Shown: in pieces, positions 48,300 to 58,578 of the stretch
How the letters are laid out: each line of letters begins with the position of its first letter
How positions within the stretch are numbered: the first letter of the stretch is position 1
Assembly (NCBI GenBank): GCA_033398695.1
Contig: CM065809.1
Location: forward strand, 179,604,501-179,668,500
Length of the DNA: 64,000 nucleotides
Source of the DNA: Orobanche coerulescens
Taxonomy: Eukaryota > Streptophyta > Magnoliopsida > Lamiales > Orobanchaceae
Direction of reading: 5' to 3'
The notes under the pieces: model-generated
Database searches by the model: none
What the model was told of the DNA's origin: nothing
The model's input: the letters and a program-made list of their open reading frames with translations, nothing else
Translations under genes and position numbers: made by a program

Positions 48300-50652
48300 C
48301 ATTATTTCAAGCTAGATGTAGGATTTTTCTAGAGAGAGAAAGATGGAGAAAGAGAAATAAAATAGAGAGAGAGTAGGAAAGGTCCCGAACCTTGAGTTCT
48401 GTCGAGAATATTACGAGCTCCATGGTGGTTGCAGCGGCGGCGACGGTTTCCGGCGAGATTTTAGAGATGACGGGTTGGACTGCTATTTGGGTTGAGTAGT
48501 AGCGAATCGCCCAAAGCAGAGGCGATTAGGGCTTGGCGTAGCAGCGGACTGGGCTATGTCAGGGCCGGAGATAGGGCTGATGGGCCGCGGCAGGGCTTGT
48601 ATAAGGTGGCCGAGGGTTAGAGTTGCTACTAGCGGCGGGTCACGGAGGCTTCAGTTGCAGCGGCCAAGATTGAAGAGAGAAGACGGGAGAGACGAGAGAA
48701 AAAAGAGACGAAAGACAAGAGACAAGAGAGAAAATAACGGAGAAGAGACCACATAAGAGAAAAAATATAAGGGTAAATTGGTCCAGATTTGTCATTTTTG
48801 GCTATAATTTGTACAAACTAAATTGCATGACAAATATTGATATCTACTAAGCTATATGGCTAAACTATCTCTTCTCTCTAAATAATATAGATGTTTATTC
48901 CTACTAACTCTCTCCCTATATGTACAATTATTAAAAAAGAGAGCGCCGTTCTCTACCCAGGACACCTTTTCTTGTGGTTCACATGAACTTGGATGTTTAA
49001 CTATGTATTTTAGATTTTTAACATTTTACATTCCATGCCAAAATTTTACTATAAGTTGCGGTTGGGTATATATTATCCATTGCATTTTCCTATAGAGGAT
49101 GAGTATATTGTATTAACAACCAAAAACTATATCAAAATTAAATTCATAAAATATGTATATATTTTTTTTATAAGGAGGCCAGCAACACCAAAACAGAAAC
49201 TATACAAAATGTGAGAATTTACCCTTAAATGGTTTCCCCAAATATCCACTTATTTCCAAGCACAATTTTGAATTTTGAGATAGAATGAAATGAAATAAAC
49301 ATTCCCATGATATAACTATATCCAAGTAGGATTTTTTGGTTGTGTTACATTATTATACTGAGTATTTGAACATAGTTAAAATTTATGGTATTGTGAGTTC
49401 AAAGTTACACTAATCGAAGCGCACTCAGGTTGTAACCAAGCCATAACTTGTCATTGGCTGCTGACTGGTCTCACCCCCCGTGTGTATACCACCACGAAAA
49501 GATGATGAGGGTCGAGAATATGACTCATGGATGAACGTGGAGCACTTTTGGATTGTCGGTGGTGTGTGGGGTCGAGCAATCTGCTGGGCGACCCTAATCG
49601 CCACAATCACATTCATCATCTCTGAGTTGCGTATCTGAGCACGAATGGAAGTGTAAACTGCTCAGAAACATCCCTAAATACTGGGTCGCAACAAGGAAGG
49701 CAGTTGGGCCGCTCTCCCCTAGTAATACCAAACAATTCTCAAGATATCCCGTTTGGCGAGTAACATGCATCGCCTTATATGTGTTGATCTCAAAACAGAC
49801 GCAAAGAGTTTAATCAACTCTTGCGAAAATTGCAACCATGGTATTGAGGACGTTCAATGAAGGACCCATTGGGCCTAAAAAATCATCCCAAACATGACAA
49901 TGAGGGCTAACCGCACCTGGTAGCGCGCGAACGTGTGGTGAACCAAAACGTATTGTTCCACTAGGCCAACAGATCACTGCCATAACATGGGACATTTCCA
50001 TCTGAGGAACCGTGATGGCGGGCATGGTCGTAATTCCGTCGACGTGAGTGATGGCGGCGGGAAGCCCTTTGGTGTAAGCAAAATTGGTGAAAAAGGTTAC
50101 GGGGCAAGCCTTGATGCTGCCACATTAGCATTGGGGGTGGCCTCTGATGGGCGCTTTGTCGTGGGGCGGCCGAAATCCGCTTGAAGCACACATGGTCTCC
50201 AATTTAGCCATAAATACAGGGACATGTTGATCATCTTTATGCTCGACCGTAGTGAAATTGCTTGCCGGATGTGAGATTGTGGTGAATGTGACTCAATTAG
50301 AGCGATGTCTCAATCGTTTTCTCCATTTGATCACATCTATCCTTTTTTATAAGTCAGTCATGAAAGAAATTGGTAGATCATACCCATTGATAGAGTTATG
50401 ATAATAAGAACTCAAACTAACATAATTTACGAATACAAAACTCCATAAATCTTGGCCATAGAGAATAAGCTCTACTATAAATTAAATAACCACTACAACT
50501 CAATAATCAAAAGGTGATCGTAATTTTAATTAAACCCTTATTTAAATAGACCAAACCTAAGTCCTAACCTAGGCCTTAAGCAACAAAGTGCACCGATTAT
50601 TTATTCCATAATTTAAAAAGGACCCACTATGATAATAATAAGGCCCACAATG
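48300..50652. other. Intergenic sequence with a possible 5' exon and a gag-like relic
   Basis: At 48409-48450 on the minus strand an ATG in a good plant-like context (aaccaccATGGAGCTC) opens MELVIFSTELK followed by GT, preceded by a GA/CT-rich leader-like stretch (about 48640-48780 in plus coordinates). It may be the first exon of a small minus-strand gene. From about 49425 to 50190 the minus strand has short broken frames (RVAQQIARPHTPPTIQKCST and others) with a diverged relative at 58300-58560. They look like decayed retroelement coding sequence. The rest is AT-rich with nothing recognised. Confidence 0.3.
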
Positions 50653-50685
50653 GAGAGAGTTTAACCAGTACTGTAGCAATAGTGT

Positions 50686-51960
50686 GTGAAATTGAGATTG
50701 AAGCCACGACTGATTACGACCGCGTATTCCGGTGGCGGTGGCGCCGCTCCATATTCCCTTTTGGAGGAAAGGCTCATAATAATACTACGCAGTCAGAAAA
50801 GACAAAGGAAGTCAATGGATTCAATAGATTCGGAACAAATCCAGGAGGATGAGACCGGTGAAGACTTGTGCGATCTTGACCCGACGCCCAAGCTCTTGTA
50901 CTTGGCGGCGGCACAGAGAAATAGACCCAAAGCTGTCAAAATTGACAAAAATAAGAAAGACGAGAAAAGAAACAAGATCATTATCTCGGACCCTACCCCC
51001 GAGATCCCTTTCATCAGAATCGACTTTGAAAAAGACCTCCAGACTACAATGGAAAAGCAGTGGAAGGATACTATTCTCCTTAAAGTTATAGGTAAACCAT
51101 GGTTTTACCCATCTCTAGTCAACAAACTTGCGACGATGTGGAATTTGGATGGGGAAATTGATTTGGTTGATCTTGGTTTTAACTGCTACTGCCTCAAGGG
51201 ATTAGAAACAGAAAAAAGAGAATTCATTCTCACAGAGGGACCATGGAAGATAGCAGGTAGCTTCTTGACCATTAGGAAATGGATTCCGAATTTTCGTGCG
51301 GACGATGACAAAATTGACTGGGCTATTTCTTGGGTCCGAATTCTGAATCTTCCGGTGGAGATGTTCCGTGAATCAGTGATTCAGACTCTAGCTGAGTGCA
51401 TTGGAGATCCGATTAAAATAGACGGGAACACGTTTCAAGCCACTAGAGGCAAGTTTGCACGATTCTGTGTTCAAGTTCCATTGAATAAACCATTGGAACT
51501 AGGCCTTTGTATTAGCGGCAAAGTATACCAAGTGATGTATGAAAACTTGCCATCGTTGTGCTACTCGTGTGGGATCGTGGGACACAACCAAGGGACGTGC
51601 ACCAAGAATTCTAGAACCACGCAGCCTACTACCGAGAAGGAACCAGCAGAGGTAATGGATGAAGAAGATAATGGAATCGAAAAGAACTCTACCACCGATT
51701 GGCTCTTGGAAAAAGCCAAAAAGCAGGAGTATGGCGAGTGGATGCTTGTTACTCGTAAGAGCAAACAAGCAAATAAATCCACGGGACAGACTAGGACACG
51801 AATGGAGAATAAGAAGCTGTATCGCAATAATCAACATGCAACTCAGAAAAAGAGAGGCCAACAAGGAGAGGTGAATCAGGACTTGAATAAGTCGAATAAC
51901 ACCGGGATAAGAAAGCCGAATGCTACTGGGATAGGTAAGGAGAAAGAGTTAGGAAAATAG
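50686..51960 (+). CDS. LINE ORF1 protein (DUF4283 plus zinc knuckle)
   Basis: 424 residues. Residues about 120-250 form the DUF4283 domain found in plant L1 ORF1 (DTILLKVIGKPWFYPSLVNK; WKIAGSFLTIRKWIPNFRAD). A CCHC knuckle follows at about 290 (CYSCGIVGHNQGTC). ORF1 proteins bind LINE RNA. The frame stops at TAG 51958-51960. The same frame then stays open to TGA at about 52204 through a Gly/Asn/Arg-rich tail (GLGRGGFRPVRSWGSTSGG), so this stop is probably a nonsense mutation in a protein originally about 505 residues long. Confidence 0.85.
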   Translation: MKLRLKPRLITTAYSGGGGAAPYSLLEERLIIILRSQKRQRKSMDSIDSEQIQEDETGEDLCDLDPTPKLLYLAAAQRNRPKAVKIDKNKKDEKRNKIIISDPTPEIPFIRIDFEKDLQTTMEKQWKDTILLKVIGKPWFYPSLVNKLATMWNLDGEIDLVDLGFNCYCLKGLETEKREFILTEGPWKIAGSFLTIRKWIPNFRADDDKIDWAISWVRILNLPVEMFRESVIQTLAECIGDPIKIDGNTFQATRGKFARFCVQVPLNKPLELGLCISGKVYQVMYENLPSLCYSCGIVGHNQGTCTKNSRTTQPTTEKEPAEVMDEEDNGIEKNSTTDWLLEKAKKQEYGEWMLVTRKSKQANKSTGQTRTRMENKKLYRNNQHATQKKRGQQGEVNQDLNKSNNTGIRKPNATGIGKEKELGK

Positions 51961-53504
51961 AACCCGGGACGCAAACTCCCGAAAAGTATATTAAAGCCCA
52001 TCCGTGCCAATAAAGGCAAACAGAAAGCCAACTCAGATTTCAATCCAACTTTTGCACTCAATACCAACCTGCCAGGTTCTTCGTCTGCTAACCCCTTCGC
52101 AATTCTGAGTGAAGAAAGGAACGACAATCTTGACACGAACAATCATGGATTAGGACGAGGAGGATTTAGACCTGTTAGAAGTTGGGGCAGCACCTCAGGG
52201 GGATGAGGCTTTGGAGGTAGAGGAGGCAGGGGAAGTTATGGAATTTAACTTCGTGAACGGCACTCTACATATCATAGTTCACCCGGAACACTGGGAATTC
52301 AGAACAATTTTCTTCAGACTAGTGGTTCCGTCCAGAATATTAAAGATGGATTCAGAGGAACGTTTGGTTCATGTGATGGAAATCCCCCCGACGATTTGGC
52401 AGGTGGAGATAATAACGGAACACATCTTTGGGAAGAACTTCATGAGGAGATGTTGGCAGAGATTTGCACTAAGCAACTGGGAGATAAATCGGTAACAAGC
52501 GCTTCTGATGGAAATACTGAGGCAGCTATGGTCGATATGGACCGAGAATCCTGTTGAGGACCCCGTTCAATCTTACCACCTCAATAATCCATCGATGAAG
52601 ATAATCTCATGGAATTGTCAGGGTGCAGGTGATGATGAGTTTCAAAGAAACTTCAGAGATTTAGTTCGAGTACATCGACCGGATGTAGTATTTTTACTTG
52701 AGACAAGAGTCGCACAAGAGCAAGCATACACCATTGCTCCATTTTTAGGATTTTCCAGAATTCACATGGCCCCGACAGATGGTATGGATGGGGGAATCTG
52801 GCTGCTCTGGAATGAAGAAAATATCGATGTTGATATCCTTGAGTTCGATGACCAATATATTCACATATTAGTTGGTCCGAAAAAAAAGGAGAAATGGCTA
52901 CTAACCGGGGTTTATGCCAAGCCACACAAGATGGATAAAATCCGAGTCTTCAATGATTTGGCAAGAATTGCAGAGTCGGCTGATCTGTCTTGGCTGGTTC
53001 AAGGGGATTTTAGCGAGATAGGCTACTCGTTCGAGAAGCAAGGAGGAAACAGAGCTATTGCAAATCGATGTATCAAATTCCAACAGGTTTTAAATAGATG
53101 TGATCTCCAAGACTTAGGATTTCAAGGTCCAAAATTCACATGGACAAATAAATGTGGTGGCCTAGCAAATATCAAAGAAAGATTGGATAGAGTTGTTGCC
53201 AATGCGGCCTGGGTAACTAAGTTTCCCGAGTATGCAGTTATTCACTTACCTCGTACTCACACGGATCATCATCGGATCATTACACAATGCTATGGGGCAG
53301 ATATTGAGGCGGGAGAGAAGCCTTTTCGGTTCGAAGCTATGTGGTTGCATCACCCGAAATGTGAAGGGGTTGAAAATCATATGGCTCGATTCGGATAACA
53401 TTATAGAAGCAATCGACAAAATTCCAGAACCCTTAATCCCGTGGAACAGGAACAGATTTGGGAACATCTTCAGGAGAAAACGGAAGCTGCTAGCACGCCT
53501 GGAT

Positions 53505-54095
53505 TTTTTTTTTTTTTTTTGAAAAAGCATCCAATGTGGACGGGGTTGAGGCGGGACCCACCAACTTGTAGATAAGAAGAAATCAAGAAATACAAAGTAT
53601 CAGCCTCGAATTATGACCAAAAATGGGCCATAATTCGGGTCCAGCATCGAAGAAATCTATGGCCCGCTAAAGAAATACAAAGTGCACCACAAACTGTGGG
53701 CTAATGTGCGGACCCGTAGACTAATTATGACAAAAAATGGGCCATAATTCGGAACCTAAAATCTAAAGTGCCTCTGCAGCTAGATCAATCTGGTCTTGCA
53801 CCACTAAAAGCGCTAATGTGCGGACCAATAGGTAAGCAAACAATCAATAAAATAAAAACCTATCTAAATCTAAAAGACGGATAACCAAGCTGATCCATCC
53901 GTATAAGGGAGAGAAGAAACGGAGGAGCAGTATCGTAAGTATAAGTCTGAATGCCGAGGGACGACATGCCGAGCTCAGAAAGATAGTCAGTCGGCCTATT
54001 GCCCTCCCGGAAAATGTGAGTGACTCTGAACTGAATATCTCTGAGAATGTGTCGGATACGCATAAGAGTGTGACGAACCTGCCAAGAGCCCCGAT
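53505..54095 (-). mobile_element. 5'-truncated LINE inserted antisense in the larger LINE
   Basis: Minus-strand element ending in a poly-A (T run at 53505-53520). Its 5' end encodes the last part of a LINE RNase H domain (RVTHIFREGNRPTDYLSELG), followed by a 3' UTR with repeated 'aattatggcccattttt'. Target-site duplications GCTGCTAGCACGCCTGGAT (53486-53504) and the same with one A for G (54096-54114) flank it. It belongs to a different LINE family from its host. Confidence 0.9.
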
Positions 54096-56545
54096 GCTGC
54101 TAGCACACCTGGATGGCATTCAAAAAGCCCTTGCAACAAGGTCGAACTTCTACCAATCGAATTTGGAATCGAAACTGATTAAAGAGTATAATGAGGTGCT
54201 ACATCAAGAAGAAACGTTTTGGTTCCAAAAGTCCAAAATTAAATGGATCCAGGATGGTGAGAGAAACACGACTTTTTTTCACAAGTCAACTCTTGCTTGA
54301 CGTCGAAGAAACAAAATACTTACTCTAGAGATTGAAGACGAGTGGGTTAAAGATCAAAAGTTACTCCACGAACACGCACGCAACTATTACTTGAGATTGT
54401 TTTCGGAATCCAGTAGCCAAAGACCAGTGCTGCCTGTTTCTCGACATCAGGTCGGATTAAGTTTGGAGGATGCAGATATGTTGGGACAGGAACTTATTTT
54501 GGCCGAGTTAAAGAGAGTGGTGTGGGCGACTCACCCTTTAAAAGCCCCGGGTCCGGATGGGATACAAGCAATACTCTATCAAAAAGGGTGGAGCTGGCTA
54601 AAGGATTCTTTGATGAAATTCATGACTAGCGCATTTAAGGACAAGAAATTCGACCCCAAGCTGTGTGTCGCGCATCTTTATCTTATTGCAAAGGTTCCGA
54701 ATCTGACTCGAATATCAAACTTCCGACCAATATCACTATGTAATGTTATCTATAAGCTGATTACTAAATGCATTACCTTGAGGTTGAAGGAGCTGATGCC
54801 CAAGTTAGTAGCACCTACACAATCTAGTTTCATCAAAGGTCGAAGCACTCAGGACAACATCTTTGTGATCCAAGAGATTATCCATTCACTGCGATCCAAG
54901 AAGAAGAACAAGGTAGGATGCATGATATTAAAACTGGATTTGGAAAAAGCATACGATAAGGTGAACTGGAACTTTCTTGAAGATACATTAATCGCATTTA
55001 ACTTCCCTGCGGCTATTGTGGAGCTGATTATGTTTAGTGTGCGAAATGCGGCTACCAAAATCTTGTGGAATGGCAAACCCCTGGAGCCTTTTAATCATAA
55101 GTGTGGGCTGAGACAAGGAGATCCACTATCTCCCTATCTCTTCGTCTTATGCGTGGAGAGACTCGCTTACTTACATAGAAGAGTTGGAAAGCAGGAAATG
55201 GGAACCTATTAAGCCGTGTCGGAATGGACCGCTCCTATCACACTTGTTTTTTGCAGACGATTTGATTCTTATGGGGAAGGCCACAGTCTCTACCACTAGA
55301 ACAATCAAGAGGGTGCTGGCAGAATTTTGTAATGCTTCTGGACTAAAACTTAATTCCACAAAATCCAAAGTTTATTTTTCTAAGACAGGGGGTGCTTCAC
55401 TTAAGCGAACCATAAGTGATATTCTGGAATTCGGGCAAACTAGAAACCTGGGGAAATACTTAGGGGCTAACCTTATCCATGGCCGGCAGAATAAACAATT
55501 GTTTAACGACACATTAGACAAGATAACGGCCCGCCTCAACGGATGGAAGAGTAGTTCTTATCGATTGCTGGTAGAGCCACACTTATCCAATCTGTCAATT
55601 CAGCGATCTCTGTCCATGTAATGCAATCAAGCCACCTTCCAGAATCGATTTGTGACAAGCTGGATCGTATTAATAGAGAATTCTTGTGGTCTACTAATCC
55701 AGATACAAAAAAGTTACACCTTGTGGGCTGGGACAAGATCACAAAACCAAAATCGCAAGGCGGATTGGGTATCCGAACAGCAAGAAGAATGAATGAGGCT
55801 CTACTGTCAAAGTTTGTGTGGAAAGTCATTAGCAGGGAGGAGACGATTTGGGCAGCGTTGGTAGAAGCCAAGTACTTAAAAAGGAGTCGGGTTTTGGACT
55901 GCGGGGCCAAATCGACGGATAGCCCAACCTGGAAAGGCATAATAAAATGTTCGGATTTGCTCAAGCCTTACCTTCGATGGCGAATAGGGAATGGAGAAAG
56001 CATCTCCTTTTGGTTTGACAATTGGATGGGAGCTTTTAGATTATGTGATGAAGGAGTCCAGATTGCCCCGATTGATAGTAAACTCCGGCTACGAGATATG
56101 ATTGATCCGGATGGAAACTGGATCTTGGACTCGCTACATACACCCCTGCCTAACCCTATTAAAGAACTGATAGAGAAGTTTGATATTTCCTTCAATGATG
56201 AGGCTGACTGCGTTCTGTGGAATGAAGAAGTGAATGTGAGGTTTTCTTGTCGATCGGCGTATAAGGCCATCCAAAGAGATTTCGAAACGACACAGGAGCA
56301 GGATGATTGGGATTGGTTGTGGAAAGGAAATGTTAGTAACAAATTGAAACATTTTATTTGGCTAGCGGTGCATGATCGATTGGCAACAAATTCCTTGCGC
56401 AAAGTTCGAAAAATCACACTAGACTCGTCATGTGATAGATGTGGGTGTATGGAGGAAACGACGATGCATATACTACGAGATTGCACTCTGTCAAGAGAAG
56501 TTTGGGATAAAATTCTTCCAGCTGCTTATGGATTACACTTTAGGA

Positions 56546-57212
56546 TAGGGGTGGGCATGGGACGGGATGGGACGGGCCTGGGGTCATCCCACGTCCCGTC
56601 CCGTGTTATAACAAGCGGGACGGGACGGAACGGGATTGGTGATTTCAAAATTTCATTCCGCGCGGGCCTTATCCCGGTTGGGACGGGACGAGACGGGTTT
56701 AGTCCCGCATAAAAAAGTTCAAAATATAAATTAGAAAAAAGTAAGAAAATCTATAATTTTATACATCTAAATTCGGGAAAAATATCCAACAAACTAATTT
56801 AGTAGCCTAAATTAAACTTCTAAAATAACAATTATTAACATTGAATACAACATATCCATTTTTTTTTTTTTTGAAAAAATATAAGTTACTAACTTTATAT
56901 CGGTTGATTAGGTTTGTGTATAATTATAAAATATAGATAGTAAAAAATAAAAATAGTTTATTATTAAAAATTAATTAAAAAAGGGTTACAAATAATAAAA
57001 ATATATGGTTTTAAAAAGGGTTAAAAACTTAGCGGGACGGGACGGGCCTTACAGGCCTCAAATTTTTTGTCCCGTGTCCCGTCCCGCAGTTACTCTAATG
57101 GGACGGGATGGGACGGGCCTAGTGTTTTTAATTTTCGATCTCGTCCCATCCCGGGTAATTTTGGGAGGGGACCGGGACGGGATCGGGATTTTGATTTTTT
57201 GTTCCACCCCTA
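56546..57212. mobile_element. hAT-type MITE (667 bp) in LINE ORF2
   Basis: Perfect 8-bp duplication CTTTAGGA (56538-56545, 57213-57220). Ends are TAGGGGTGGGCA and the inverted TAGGGGTGGAAC. The interior has reiterated 'gggacggg' and 'cccgtccc' words at both ends and an AT-rich middle. No transposase. The layout resembles the 28107-28573 MITE, but the sequence differs. Confidence 0.9.
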
Positions 57213-57980
57213 CTTTAGGAGCATGGACCCGCGGAACTGGTTCAAGGAAAATTTCAAGAAGAGGACAAAGGGCTGCGAATTAATCCCAGGTATTCCATGG
57301 AACATCATTTTTGCAGCTACCATCTGGACATTATGGAAAGCCAGAAATGAGTTAATCTTCAGGGGTAAGGCAAAGAGTCTGACTTCGATCCTCTTCCAGA
57401 TTAAACTCATAAGTTCAGACCTCCATATGGCGTTGAAGAAAAAACCTTTACAGGCTGCTCGAAAAGGATGGGAAAAACCGAAACAGGATTGGATAAAGTT
57501 GAATGTTGATGGAAGTTGCCGGGAAATGGAAAATCATGGATCAATTGGTGGAGTTATGAGAGATGCTTCAGGCCGGTGGCTATGGGGCTTCAGCAAGGCG
57601 ATTCCTTGCCCGACTGTTGAAGAAGCGGAAGGTAGAGCACTTATTCATGGGCTCAAAATAGCTTGGGAAAGAAGAACACAGAACATTGTGGTTGAGACGG
57701 ACTGCTTGTCGATTTATAATTCAGTTATGAGTGAAGATGAAGGCTCCAATCAGCTAGGCAGCCTGGTACATGAGTGCAAAATTTATTTGCATAAGTCTTG
57801 GAACATTTTGTTTCGATGGATCCCGAGAAGTGGAAACCAATTAGCGGACTCTTTAGCTAAACTTTACATTGAGTGTAATGAAACGGGCGGGTTCTTGGAC
57901 TCTATCCCTTCAAATCTACGGGCACTTTTGGCCTCGGATGTAGCCTAAGGGCACTTTACTTCATTTCTTTACCAAAAAAA

Positions 57981-58578
57981 AAGGCCCACAATGCTAATAG
58001 TAATACTAATATGACATCTATCAATTCTGTTCCCATTCAAACATACTTGTCCTTAACATTGAAGGGAGGAACTAAGCCCAAAACTAACTCCATCCCCCCA
58101 ACGTCCCTCGTAGGAAAATTGAGATCTTCCTCACCCTCTTGGCCGTCCATTTCCTCAAATTCCTCTTTGTACCACACATGTTAAAGGATTAAGCAAACAT
58201 CTATGCATGGCACGATAAGGTTGGCTGCACTTGAAGCGCTTTCCCATCACCCAGTATTTTGAGCTTCTTCTGCTGTGAGGTGGGGAATGTCACGATTATG
58301 CCATGAACTAGATGAACCCGAGAAAGAGACCTGGGACTGAGGGGCCTATTTTGAATAGTGGACGCATGTCGACTGACTAAAAGATGTTGGTGGTAGAGAG
58401 TAGGAGTCTTGAATGACGTCGAGTGATTTTGGACTGTTAGGTGTCCATAGGGTCGCACAATTGGCCATGCAACCCTGATGGCCAAAAAAATGTCTATCAC
58501 TCTGCGTCGGGTATATGATCACGAACTGAGGCATGCAAATCGTTGAAGAACTTTTCTAACTACTGGGCCGGTGATGAT
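57981..58578. other. Flank right of the LINE with a gag-like relic
   Basis: Minus-strand frame 58500-58201 (AIRVAWPIVRPYGHLTVQNH...) is a diverged relative of 49619-49425 (AIRVAQQIARPHTPPTIQKC...). Both are probably decayed retroelement coding sequence into which the LINE and neighbours inserted. No intact gene. Confidence 0.35.

Larger units (their letters stand above)
52595..57948 (+). pseudogene. LINE ORF2: endonuclease, reverse transcriptase and RNase H (disrupted)
   Basis: Starts MKIISWNCQGAGDDEF, the APE-type endonuclease (VFLLETR; LVQGDFSEIGY; KFTWTN; HTDHHRI). The RT has APGPDGIQAILYQKGW, NFRPISLCNVIYKLITK, KLDLEKAYDKVNW, GLRQGDPLSPYLF and catalytic FFADDLILMG (about 55250). A zinc-binding RT-associated region follows (CDRCGCMEETTMHIL), then RNase H (KLNVDGSCREMENHGSIGGV; VVETDCLSIYNS; GNQLADSLAK). 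Breaks: frameshift near 53380, antisense LINE insertion, TGA at 54298-54300 where CGA is expected, frameshifts near 55195 and 55590, and the hAT insertion. Removing the hAT element and one duplication copy restores HFRSMDPRNWF in frame. Confidence 0.92.
50653..57980 (+). mobile_element. L1-type LINE, full length but inactivated
   Basis: Flanked by AAGGCCCACAATG (50640-50652 and 57981-57993), a 13-bp target-site duplication, with an A-run at the 3' end ('ttaccaaaaaaa'). ORF1 (nucleic-acid binding) and ORF2 (endonuclease, RT, zinc-binding region, RNase H) are in the plant L1 order. It carries two later insertions, an antisense truncated LINE at 53505-54095 and a hAT MITE at 56546-57212. Without them it is about 6.0 kb. 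Confidence 0.95.

Noticed and set aside
48556..48756. Plus-strand 66-residue frame rich in Arg
   Set aside because: Composition is that of a GA-rich leader or low-complexity DNA; no domain, splice pattern or homologous repeat supports it.
53860..54063. Independent minus-strand gene in the middle of the LINE
   Set aside because: It is the tail of a LINE RNase H frame bounded by a poly-A and a 19-bp target-site duplication, so it is a truncated LINE insertion.
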